From Owenia fusiformis (lineage: Eukaryota; Annelida; Polychaeta; Sabellida; Oweniidae), in contig CAIIXF020000001.1 in assembly GCA_903813345.2 (NCBI GenBank), forward strand, positions 25,471,915 through 25,535,914: a stretch of 64,000 nt of DNA, given 5' to 3'. Each line of letters begins with the position of its first letter. Position 1 is the first letter of the stretch. Position numbers and translations under genes: made by a program. Below the pieces are notes generated by a model. That model worked only from the letters and a program-made list of their open reading frames with translations. It ran no database searches and was not told the DNA's origin. Below, piece after piece: positions 51,001 to 58,839 of this stretch.

Positions 51001-51404
51001 CGTCAGCCACTGTAGTTGTGTAAGCTACTGTTGTTGTAACATCAGCCGTTGTTGCATCAGCAACTGTTGTTGTAGCATCAGCTGCAGTTGTGTCAGCCAC
51101 TGTAGTTGTAGCATCAGCTGCTGTAGTATCTGCCGTTGTTGCGTCAGCCACTGTAGTTGTGTCAGCAACTGCTGTTGTAACATCAGCCGTTGTTGCATCA
51201 GCAACTGTTGTTGTAGCATCAGCTGCAGTTGTGTCAGCCACTGTAGTTGTAGCATCAGCTGCTGTAGTATCTGCCATAGTTGCGTCAGCCACTGTAGTTG
51301 TGTCAGCTACTGTTGTTGTAACATCAGCCGTTGTTGCATCAGCAACTGTTGTTGTAGCATCAGCTGTAGTTGTGTCAGCCACTGTAGTTGTAGCATCAGC
51401 CATT
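1..51404 (-). CDS. Giant T/A/D/V repeat-coding exon (about 364 units of 47 residues), open at window start
   Basis: Seen: one minus-strand frame reads without a stop from 51,404 to 23,066 and again from 22,678 to 1, about 17,000 codons. Each 47-codon unit is eight blocks of five to seven residues such as ATTAD, TTTVAD, VTTAVAD and TTAAD, giving about 19 Thr, 15 Ala, 8 Asp and 5 Val. It has no aromatic residue and no Cys. Rare variants bring in Ser, Glu, Gly, Lys, Asn, Tyr, His, Pro or Ile. Length variants are multiples of three except in one indel cluster at 22,676-23,066. Inferred: a secreted, strongly acidic, probably disordered or O-glycosylated mucin-like or matrix protein. The dense Thr offers O-glycosylation sites and the Asp could bind cations, but no catalytic or binding domain is visible. 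No named family recognised. The C-terminus lies outside the window. Confidence 0.75.
17115..23004. repeat. Copy 1 of a near-identical 5.9-kb segment of the array
   Basis: Matches 23,198-29,087 at a constant offset of 6,083 bases. Private variants are shared in the same order, for example GCATTAGCTG at 17,308 and 23,391, ACGTAAGCC at 18,398 and 24,481, and the GTCAGTCACTGTACTT block near 20,810 and 26,895. The only difference I noticed inside is the missing T at 22,679. Boundaries are approximate because the flanks are repeats too. Confidence 0.8.
22676..23066 (-). other. Cluster of four single-base indels breaking the giant frame
   Basis: Compared with neighbouring units, plus-strand sequence lacks one T near 22,679 (GTTGTGTAGC instead of GTTGTTGTAGC) and has extra bases at about 23,004 (GCATTCAG), 23,059 (GCTAACTG) and 23,065 (GCTTGTTG). 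The three insertions together restore frame; the deletion leaves a net shift. Read literally, the protein stops at 23,057 and the remaining 22.7 kb would be cut off. No other frame-breaking indel exists in the array, and the cluster lies at the joint of a near-identical 5.9-kb duplication. I therefore favour an assembly or consensus error over a real lesion. Confidence 0.7.
23198..29087. repeat. Copy 2 of the near-identical 5.9-kb segment
   Basis: Second member of the pair starting at about 17,115. About 190 bp of array sequence with three extra bases separates the copies. It is either a very recent tandem duplication of about 42 units or a false duplication made during assembly. Confidence 0.8.
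30500..33900. repeat. Copy 1 of a roughly 3.4-kb higher-order block
   Basis: Aligns with 35.3-38.7 kb at an offset of 4,779, changing to 4,782 after a 3-bp deletion near 31,735 (GTTGTTGTGTCAGCC in copy 1). Shared private variants include GATGTGTCAGC (31,713 and 36,492), GAAGCATCAGC (31,767 and 36,549) and GTCAGCTATTGTTG (33,357 and 38,139). Limits are approximate. Confidence 0.65.
35280..38700. repeat. Copy 2 of the roughly 3.4-kb higher-order block
   Basis: Partner of the block at 30.5-33.9 kb. Related but older versions of parts of this block also occur near 13.1-16.6 kb: the variant GCATGAGCAAC is shared by 13,358 and 29,593, and a quintet of like units is shared by 15.05, 30.88 and 35.66 kb. 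Confidence 0.6.
40087..41532. repeat. 723-bp tandem duplication (two copies)
   Basis: Copies at about 40,087-40,809 and 40,810-41,532. Both carry GCAATTGTGTCAGCTACTG (about 40,257 and 40,980), a 138-bp short unit, and GTTGCGTCAGTCACTG at the end (about 40,803 and 41,526). The period is five units plus 18 bp, still a multiple of three. Confidence 0.75.
44640..49640. repeat. Dispersed pair of multi-unit blocks sharing rare variants
   Basis: Sequence around 44.65-45.20 kb recurs at 48.73-49.29 kb (offset 4,086), shown by CATCACCCGTCG at 45,085 and 49,171. Sequence around 45.6-45.8 kb recurs at 49.4-49.6 kb (offset 3,804), shown by GCGTCAGGCACTG (45,609 and 49,413) and CAGCTGATGTAG. The offset difference of 282 bp equals one dimer lost or gained between them. 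Confidence 0.65.
46100..48080. repeat. 987-bp (seven-unit) tandem duplication
   Basis: Two adjacent copies at an offset of exactly 987 bp share rare variants: GTGTAAGCC (46,687 and 47,674), GTCAGCAAATGCTG (46,758 and 47,745) and GTAACATCAGCAAC with TATTTGTAG (about 46,930-46,985 and 47,917-47,972). Outer limits are approximate. Confidence 0.75.
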
Positions 51405-51524
51405 CTAAATAGGTAGGTGAATAAAAATAAATATAATTGCACCCTTGTCTTTAATACACAAGTATGAGTTAGATGAAAGTACGTAATCATAAAAATATAT
51501 GACCGTAGTCCGATATTTAATGAC
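51405..51524 (-). other. 120-bp non-repeat segment, probable small intron 2
   Basis: The segment interrupts the repeats and is unlike them in composition. Its 3' end on the minus strand (pyrimidine/AT-rich, ...CACCTACCTATTTAG) is a good acceptor, followed by AATGGCTGATGC. A GT at 51,523-51,524 gives a matching phase (2) but is a poor donor. The length is a multiple of three and the segment is open, so if retained it inserts about 40 residues with hydrophobic patches such as VQLYLFLFTYLF. An alternative reading is a recent insertion, or that the ATG at 51,403 is a second translation start. Confidence 0.45.
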
Positions 51525-52335
51525 AAAGTAGTATCTGCCGTAGTTGCGTCAGCCACTGAAGTTATGTAAGCAACTGTTGTTCTAACATTAGCCGTTTTTG
51601 CATCAGCAGCTGTTGTTGTAGCATTATCTGTAGTTGTATCAGCCAGTATAGTTGAAGCATAAGCTGCTGTTGTATCTGCCGTAGTTGCGTCAGTCACTGT
51701 AGTTGTGTCAGCTACTGTTGAAATAGCATCAGTTGTGTTTATGTCAGTCACTGTAGTCGTGTCAGCCATTATACTTGTAGCATCAGCTCCTGTAGTATTT
51801 GCCGTCGTTGCGTCAGCCTCTGTAGTTGTGACAGCCACTGTACTTGTGGCATAAGCTCCTGTAGAATAAGCCGTAGTTGAGTCAGCCACTGTAGTTATGT
51901 AAGCAACTGTTGTAGCATTAGCCGCTGTTGTATCAGCAAATGCTTTGGTTGCATCAGCTGTAGTTGTTTCAACCACTGTAGTTGTAACACACAATGCTGT
52001 AGTATCTGCCGCCGTTGCCTCATCCACTGTCGTTGTGTCAGCCACTGTAGTTGCTGCCTCAGCTGCTGCTGTATCTGCCGTAGTATCTTGAGCCACTGTA
52101 GCTGTGTCAGCTGCTGTTGTTGTAACATCAGCTGTTGTAACATCAACAAAATGTGCAGTAGCATCAGATGTAATTGTATCAGCCACTGTAGTTGTAGTGT
52201 CAGCCGCTGTATCTGCCGTAGTTGAGTAAGCCACTGTAGTTGTGTCAGCAACCGTTGTTGTAGCATCAGCTGTAGTTTTGTTGTCCACAGCTTCTCTTCG
52301 AAATCTTTTGTAAAACTTATGAGGAGCATACTTTT
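51525..52335 (-). CDS. Exon 2: furin-like site and diverged N-terminal T/A/D/V repeats
   Basis: Seen: about 269 codons in the same frame as the main array. It opens with a basic stretch ending KRFRR then EAVDNK, matching the R-X-(K/R)-R rule for furin-type convertases, then passes into about five and a half decayed copies of the 47-residue unit. These keep the TT..AD rhythm but carry many private substitutions (Ser, Tyr, Ile, Glu, Asn, Lys, His, one Cys). Sequons occur (NKT right after the RFRR site; NTT, NAT further on). Inferred: cleavage after RFRR would release the acidic repeat region from the basic N-terminal part. The divergence fits the edge of an array that escapes unequal-crossover homogenisation. 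A GTG at 52,288 in this frame is not a credible start. The 3' boundary is uncertain because the proposed donor (TT|GTCATT) is weak. Confidence 0.6.
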
Positions 52336-52356
52336 CTGAAATTATAAGAGAAGTGG
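52336..52356 (-). other. Splice acceptor before the repeat-coding exon
   Basis: Minus strand shows a pyrimidine-rich stretch (CCACTTCTCTTATAATTTCAG) ending in CAG at 52,336-52,338. Exon 2 begins at 52,335 with two bases that complete a codon started in exon 1. An in-frame TAA lies just upstream, so the repeat frame cannot simply extend further without splicing. Confidence 0.6.
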
Positions 52357-52849
52357 TTTGACAATATTAATATCAAAGTGTGAGTCCTTTTGAATGTTTT
52401 TAGTCACTGGTCAACAGACAGATTGTGTTCCCTTTTTATACAATATATTGTACCTTGTGTAGAGAATATAATATACTAGTTTATTGAATTTGAGCTATGT
52501 GATGGATAGAACATTTTATTTTGAATTGGTAAAAATTACCTACTTGTTACATTATGTTATGATATTGTTATATTTTACCTGATATAAATACACAATATAA
52601 ACCTGATTAAAAAAAGTTGGGAAGTTAATCATTTGTCTTGGCAAATGCATTTTTATTAGGTACTCGACCGGTCACAAAACCCAAATTCAAATGGAATACT
52701 AATGTATCTTTACTCCTTTTGTTAGATTACGGGTTACTTAGATGAGAACGGGATAAAAACAGGATAATCGTCTATGTATTATGGTGTGAATGCCGTAATC
52801 CAATACTTTACACATATGGCCTTCGTGACCAACTATAAAACGCTTATCG

Positions 52850-52862
52850 CCCCCCCCCCCCC
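52850..52862 (+). repeat. Poly-C tract (13 C)
   Basis: Homopolymer inside intron 1. The rest of 52,357-53,190 is AT-rich sequence in which I see no gene or clear element. Confidence 0.9.
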
Positions 52863-53195
52863 ATTGTGTTATACAATTGTACACTAGAATGTACCTATCC
52901 AAATTATGGAGGTTCGATCAATCTACATGGAAACATAGAGAGTCGGGTTACTTTTCGAGATATTAGCGTCCATTTATTGCAAATCGCATTTGCTTCCATT
53001 TGCTCTAAAGCTCTGAGATGCCCACTATTTTTGACGTACACATGTACATCACTATTTTCAAAATAAAAAATGAGATTTGAAATCCTCCTTTTTATTTTAA
53101 AATCAAATAATCGCATACCAGGTACCCCTGCGTTATTTGGAAAAATGATATGTTTTTAAATGTACTAAATGGGGGACATCCCTTTTGGCGGATGA

Positions 53196-53309
53196 GTTGA
53201 CCAACGGAATTTTGAGATAAATTAGGTTGAAGACAACAACCTTCTCAATCCTGGGTTGGCCAACGAAATTTTGAGATAAATTAGCCTGAAGACAACAACC
53301 CCTTCAATC
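53196..53309 (+). repeat. Two imperfect 55-bp direct repeats
   Basis: Copies at 53,196-53,250 and 53,255-53,309, both beginning GTTG(A/G)CCAACG and ending TTCAATC or CTCAATC; about 90% alike by eye. Confidence 0.85.
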
Positions 53310-53484
53310 ACCCTAATTTTGAAAACAAATGAAAGTAAGCTAGTCAGCTACAAATAGTCTCCTATAAACACTCATATTGGAACTGTTTTCTCATAGATCA
53401 GTACTTATCCTTTAAAATTGATTCCAATTCCATTTACCGAAGACAAAATGGCCCTGTGCTGGGTTACTGGAAGAATGAAACATG

Positions 53485-53764
53485 TTTTATTTGCGCAAAA
53501 AACGAAGAGGGAAAGTGCTTTATTTGCGCAAAAACGGTGTATCACCGTTATAGTCTTGGTAGACTTAGTACTACCAAACTTAGTATCCCTTCTCCGAGCA
53601 ATGTTCATAACCGGTGTGACAGGAGCAGCAGTCCGCTTAGGGAATACGTCCATAGGACCATGATTCTTAGGAACGAGGAAGTCAATATTGAGCAAGTTAT
53701 GGCTGTTTGAAATTCAAATAAAACCGTTAACCCGTACCGGTCCAGCTTTTGACCCGTACCGGTC
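53485..53764 (+). repeat. Short direct repeats in unassigned sequence
   Basis: TTTATTTGCGCAAAAA occurs twice about 32 bp apart (near 53,487 and 53,519), and ACCCGTACCGGTC occurs at 53,730-53,742 and 53,752-53,764. Short open frames on both strands between 53,405 and 53,710 have no recognisable product. 53,765-54,120 shows nothing. Confidence 0.6.
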
Positions 53765-54140
53765 AATTTTCGTTAGCTGCGTATACCAAGGGTGATAAAG
53801 GGCCGTATTTTTTACAAAATATTTTCAATAATTGGTTTAAGAGAAAACATTGTTGAACTCAGTTCACCATATCTATACCAATCATTTGACAGATTGATAT
53901 GTGAACATATAGCATAGGACGGTAGGACCCCCACCAAATTTTGTTTACAGTGAACCCCCTGGTAAATCAACGGAAGATGCTGGTCCGGCCAGGGCCAGTT
54001 ACCCCTTAAAGTGGGCTCTTTCAGTCAATTTTGTAGTATGTTACTTTGTTTTACGAGCAATTTGGAGAAACAGTTGAAAAGGGAGAGGGCGTGGAAGTAG
54101 GGCCCCTGCATAAACTTCTACCAGTTCAACATCCTTTTCA

Positions 54141-54712
54141 ATGATTTCTGGGCAGTTTCAACTCTTTGAATCAATTGCGTCAATCAAAAATGAATTCTGA
54201 CTTTCAAGATTTTCTTTTTTGTTTGTATTTCTGGGCACTTTTAAATCTTAAACAATAAATGAAACTAAGACAAAACAGAAACTTTTTTATTTGTGTTTTT
54301 GGCGAGGGGTGCCTAATATAATCCATGGAGAAAATTTTACATTTTAAGCTAATTGGTGATTTCTAGGCAGTTTCAAAGTGTATGTGTCAATTTATAAAGA
54401 AGGTTGAAAATGTGTTTTTAATTTTTTTCCAAATTTCCAAAAATGGGAAAAATTGTGTTTTTTGGAGGGGGATGTCAGACGGGGAGCAAGGGGTGTTCAA
54501 TTGTTTTTTTTGGGTGAGAAAGATTGCTCCATGCCTCAAGAAAATTTTACAATTTTAAAATGCTTGGTGATTTCCAGGCAAAATCAAAGTGTATGAGTTA
54601 ATTAAAAAATCGAAAAGAACTTTTGGGGGGATGCCAGACTGGAAAATAAGGTGAGGGAAAAAATTTTCACAACTTTTTTTTTGAGGGGGGGGGGGTGCCA
54701 GACAGGCCGGTG
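54141..54712 (+). repeat. Degenerate tandem repeat, about three copies of about 212 bp
   Basis: The core GTGATTTC(T/C)AGGCA followed by TCAAAGTGTATG and GTTAATT-like sequence recurs near 54,141, 54,355 and 54,566. Each copy is followed by a T-rich stretch and a G-rich GATG(T/C)CAGAC or GTGCCAGAC word. Copies are strongly diverged, so this is an old array. Confidence 0.6.
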
Positions 54713-54740
54713 TGACAGTTTCACATGTCTATGCTAAATT

Positions 54741-54845
54741 ATGTCTGATGGACTTATTTTTCTAGGAGTGCAGGTCCGTCGGACACTAAGTCCTAGGAAT
54801 AAGTCCAGAGACTTGCATACCTAGGAAAATAAGTCGGTCTGACAT
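54741..54845. repeat. Short foldback element
   Basis: Arms of about 36 bp at 54,741-54,776 and 54,810-54,845 are inverted copies (core GACTTATTTTTCTAGG versus CCTAGGAAAATAAGTC). The loop holds a third related word, TCCTAGGAATAAGTCC. The whole region could fold into a hairpin. 54,846-55,484 shows nothing else. Confidence 0.65.
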
Positions 54846-55484
54846 ATTCCCCTTATAGACGAGTAGCAGCCGGCAATATTTGAAGAGATTAAACCTCCGA
54901 AAGGTTACTGGCTAATCTTGGTACCGTTGAAAAGCTTGACTTCTGCACTAACATGCTTGATGACTAAAAACATGCAGAACAGGTGGAAAAGTTCTTTAAA
55001 ATGCTGGTTTCCATGGTAACTGCAAAATTGTCACTATTAACGCCCATGAATATACTTTTGAACATATCTAGATAACGCTTTGACCGTATATTTTGATAAA
55101 AGTATCACTGTAAAGATAATATGACACAGTTTTTGAAAAAAATTATTTTTAGATTATTGGACTCATTGTGATGTCATAGAACTAGAAACGGCTGATTTTT
55201 CGGTGATTTTGACAGAATTTAGACATGTATCATATGCTTCTGTAAGCTACAATACTTAAAGTAAACTATTTTTTTGTTAACACAACACATAGTATTAGTA
55301 TATCAAACAAACAATATCACTATAATTGTGATGTCATAATACAAAGAGATAGAGGCCTTATTCAAATAATCTAATATTGAGATTTTTGACAAATCAAGAT
55401 ATATTTGAGGCATTTATACATTTTATACATTTTCAATGATAATTTAAAAATAATTCATTAGTACTTGTACGTAATGAACTTATA

Positions 55485-55859
55485 TAACACCCCAGTCACA
55501 TTTCCTACGGTGACCTTGCGGTCTATCATTTCTGTGGCCAGTAACATTTCTACGCTCGCCGTGGAATTTCTGCGCTCTCATACTTTTGCAGTCACATTTC
55601 CCACGGCAGCCGCACGGTGAATTTTAAATTTCTGTTGATAAATAATACTTTTTTCATTTTATTTACATCGGGACAATTTATAAATGTTGTTCATAGTGCT
55701 AGGATGTTTCAAATGAAAAGTGATCGTGAAACATTAACAAATAATGATTCAATCTTGTTGAGCCAGTTGATTTCTACGGGGACCTCAGAAATGAACAAAT
55801 ATTATAACTCCGAGTTATAATTTCTACGGCGACCCTGCGGCAATGTGACTGGGGTGTTA
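55485..55859. mobile_element. MITE-like element with 18-bp terminal inverted repeats
   Basis: TAACACCCCAGTCACATT at 55,485-55,502 is perfectly inverted at 55,842-55,859. Subterminal words (TACGGTGACCTTGCGG; TACGGCGACCCTGCGG) recur in the 375-bp body. It has no transposase, so it is non-autonomous if mobile. A short open frame inside (about 55,617-55,820) looks incidental. 55,860-56,232 shows nothing. Confidence 0.75.
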
Positions 55860-56232
55860 ATATTCGATTTGTGCTTTAGAAAAAATTAAAAAATAAAATA
55901 AATTAAAAAAGTTCAATGGGACAACGTACATTCGAGTTGACAACGTACACTTATGACTTTTTGGATTTAAGCCAAAACGTCGGTAATACTTATTAAATCT
56001 TCAATGGTGTCGTTTAAAGAAAGATATTCTCATAAAAATATTCGACACTCTTGGATGACAGGGGAGGAAATGATCAAAGTAAATGTGTAATAAAACAACA
56101 TTTTCCGACCAACCAATTTTATGGGTAGATTGACCATGAAAACAAATCGACCACAGATCGAAAATCTTTTAACATTATTAGAAAGTTAGAAGTCTTCCTA
56201 CACGAATACACACGAAATCAAACATGAAATCC

Positions 56233-57077
56233 TTAAAGGCCCCATGTAAAGTTTAAACCACTTTGGCTTATATTGTAGTCTTACCCAATGTTATCAAAGT
56301 GTGATATGTGAAACTTTTTTTTTTAATTTCAAAAAGTGGTTTTTGATAGACTTTTTGTTCCAAAATTTGTGAATTTATTAAAAACCAACTTTTAGAGGTC
56401 ACTCATATCTTCTAATTAGCCACAATTCATACCAATGCATAATGTACATCCTCCCTCCCATGTTTTTTGCCGAAAAAATTAAGAAAATCGGTTGACAAAC
56501 AAGCGAGAAATGAACTTATCAGTGCATGAAAATGGTTCTGAGAAAAATGCATTTCAAAATTTTAGTTCTCATAGAAACCAATGGTACAATGATATCTAAA
56601 ACATAATTTATTCTCCCTTTTAACCTGGTTAGACAATCAACATTGTTTTTTATGAAAGTCTAGCATATTTAGAAAAGATTGACATCGAAAAAAAAATTCA
56701 ATTTTTTTTCAAAAAGTTTTTGTTACCTTAGTGACATGACTAATGTTTCAAAATATTTTTGATAAGCTAAAACATTGAAGTGGCCCATTAAATATGACAC
56801 TTTATTATTGAAATAGTGTGTCTTTTGTTCAATCTTTGCATTGGTGTTACAAATATAATCTTTTTTGAAATGCATTAAGAAATATTTGATGATTAAGAAA
56901 TTTCAACTTTTTTTTGAAAAATGGCGGGAAATTTGAATATTTGAGAAATAAAATGCTCACAACTTTTTTTTCCAAAAAAAATTTTTGTTCAAAAATCTCA
57001 AAAATCACTTTTTAAGTCCTGACAAATAGTAAATGAATGATAAAAAAATATTTTCAAACTTTAGACGGGGACTTTAA
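56233..57077. mobile_element. Non-autonomous DNA element flanked by TTAA, about 845 bp
   Basis: Ends TTAAAGGCCCCATGTAAAG (from 56,233) and CTTTAGACGGGGACTTTAA (to 57,077) are inverted copies with four mismatches over 22 bp. Both outer edges are TTAA, the target-site duplication typical of piggyBac-type elements. The interior is AT-rich with many homopolymers and no transposase frame. 57,078-58,830 holds only a small imperfect duplication (TTACGACTGATCTCTTGTAT at 57,247 and a near copy at 57,280) and nothing else I can name. Confidence 0.6.
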
Positions 57078-58839
57078 TATATTCCTCAGATATTTTTTTA
57101 AAACCTACATCATTAATTTTGTCTTTACTTTAAATCGGTGACGCCGTACATCTAAAGTTAATAGTGACACCGTAAAAAGTGTACGACGGTACATTTTGTC
57201 ACGGTACGTTGTCGATGGTTAGACGTGAATATATTGATAATTAGAATTACGACTGATCTCTTGTATATATCTATATCTCTTACGACTTATCTCTTGTATG
57301 TTTTGCAAACATGTTGGTGATACCCTACAGTTACTCAGTAAAACATTTCACAGAAACTGCTTTTTTATTGCTGAGAATATTTTTGTGAAAAAACGGTTGA
57401 CTTTTTTTGAAACACTTGTAATAATTAAGACAATACATACATAAATTAAATCGATCGGTCTCCACACGATTTAGGAACTATTTTTTAGTAGGGGTCCACG
57501 AAACATACAATATGAGATCGTTCATTCATTCCTTCCTACGTTTTTTGGGTGTAGTCATTTTTATCACGCAGATGAATAAATACAACTTGAAGCAATTAAT
57601 AAAACATTCACACATTACATATTGAGTAAACAAAGTAAAACACAATAGCGTGGGTCATGACTTACACAAATTACAAAGTCTATACTTTAAAATCCTTACA
57701 ATGCATGACAAGTTTTGAAAGCGAACTGCAAATATTGATTTTGGCAAGTTTTATCGGTACATGAGAAAACGAGCTTTTCTGCATTTTATAGAATAAAACC
57801 ATTTCTTTTCTAGTCGCCCAATTTTGTAAATATGAATTTTTACGATGGTTTAATAACTTTAACAAATCAAACATCGATTTGAAATGGAATACACGTGGAA
57901 ATGTGAACTCTTATAAAATCTTACGGATTTAGAGTTTCTGTGGAATTTCTACATTTTCTTGAAATTGTTTTCTTATTCTCCAATAGAAACAATTAATGTC
58001 GTGGTCACGTTTGATCTTGTCTGAAATCAGTTTGTTGTACTCGGACTCACAAAATAACTTTCAACGCATGATTTATCAACCGATCATAACGTTTTCTCTC
58101 GTACCCTCACCTATTGGCGCGGGGATTTTATAATACGTACGTACTCACACTGGAACACCCTGACAAAAAGGGTATGGTCAGATACCGTTGTCCCAATGAC
58201 GGCCACATGTCCGTTTAGTGCGTTTACGATTCGATTTTCATGAACTTTCTGTTAAATAGAGCACCTAGATTAAATTGCTTTGGTACAACAATCACTCAAA
58301 GTGTCTTTATACTCATCATATAGCTAATAATGTTCCACCATCAAAATAAAGCCTTTAATTTAACGGATCGAAATAATATATTGGCCAACGGAGACAGTGG
58401 TAAATGTGGGTCAAATGAGTGGTAAAATCAGGATGACAACGGCATCAAGAAGGACAACGGTAATGTAACGCTAGAAGCATCGGATCTCGATGGTATGACT
58501 TTGAAACAATTAAATACATTTATGAATTCCCAAAATAATAGTTATTCCATTGAACAAAGTTCGGGGGATATAAAGTACGGCTCCGTCGGTACGTCCGTTC
58601 TTATGACGTTATGACGTTCCACCAACGCTATGTCGCAAGCCTGAGGAACCTGCTTTTTTATAGAATGTGGATTTTTAACTTACTAATCAAAACTTATGGG
58701 TATTAATATCGGTATACCTATCATTGATATTACCACATATGTCTTTAATATTAATATGGGTTAAAACCTATCATCAAATACTGGATATGACAAATAAATA
58801 AAGTCAAATTATAATCTACCTACATTTTTCATGTGTTAT

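Larger units (their letters stand above)
1..51402 (-). repeat. 141-bp tandem array, about 364 copies
   Basis: The unit is 141 bp (47 codons). Two main forms alternate over long stretches as a 282-bp dimer: one has GTCAGCTACTGTTGTT on the plus strand, the other GTCAGCAACTGCTGTT. A 138-bp form lacking one Thr codon (plus GCAACTGTTGTAGCATC) recurs, for example near 3,775, 7,750, 11,750, 14,530, 17,440, 20,500 and 23,520. Partial units also occur: a 45-bp step near 2,990, 8,565 and at the very start of the window. Units differ by few substitutions, so homogenisation is recent or continuing. Confidence 0.95.

Noticed and set aside
179-51255. Many short Gln/Leu-rich minus frames (LQQQLLMQQ pattern)
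   Set aside because: Shifted readings of the coding repeat that end at the same TAG in each CTACTG unit; lengths are just unit multiples.
1-51402. CRISPR array
   Set aside because: Units are contiguous, with no unique spacers between short repeats, and the surrounding sequence is eukaryotic.
1-51402. Non-coding satellite DNA
   Set aside because: The unit is a multiple of three, length variants keep frame, the frame continues through diverged copies and splices in phase to a signal-peptide exon. Still possible without transcript support, but less likely.
1-51402. Pentapeptide-repeat protein or antifreeze glycoprotein
   Set aside because: The A-D-x-T-T rhythm recalls A(D/N)LxX, but the central Leu/Phe needed for that fold is absent and block length varies from five to seven. 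Antifreeze glycoproteins use Ala-Ala-Thr without Asp.
52286-52288. GTG at 52,288 as translation start of the giant protein
   Set aside because: Animal genes rarely start at GTG. The frame extends upstream through RFRR to a good acceptor and an in-phase exon with a signal peptide.
53405-53710. Overlapping open frames on both strands
   Set aside because: No recognisable domain, no consistent splice sites, and the similar words arise from a short direct repeat in the DNA.
57680-57874. 64-codon minus frame in intron 1
   Set aside because: AT-rich, Lys/Ile/Leu/Ser-biased as expected by chance; no acceptor in suitable phase was evident.
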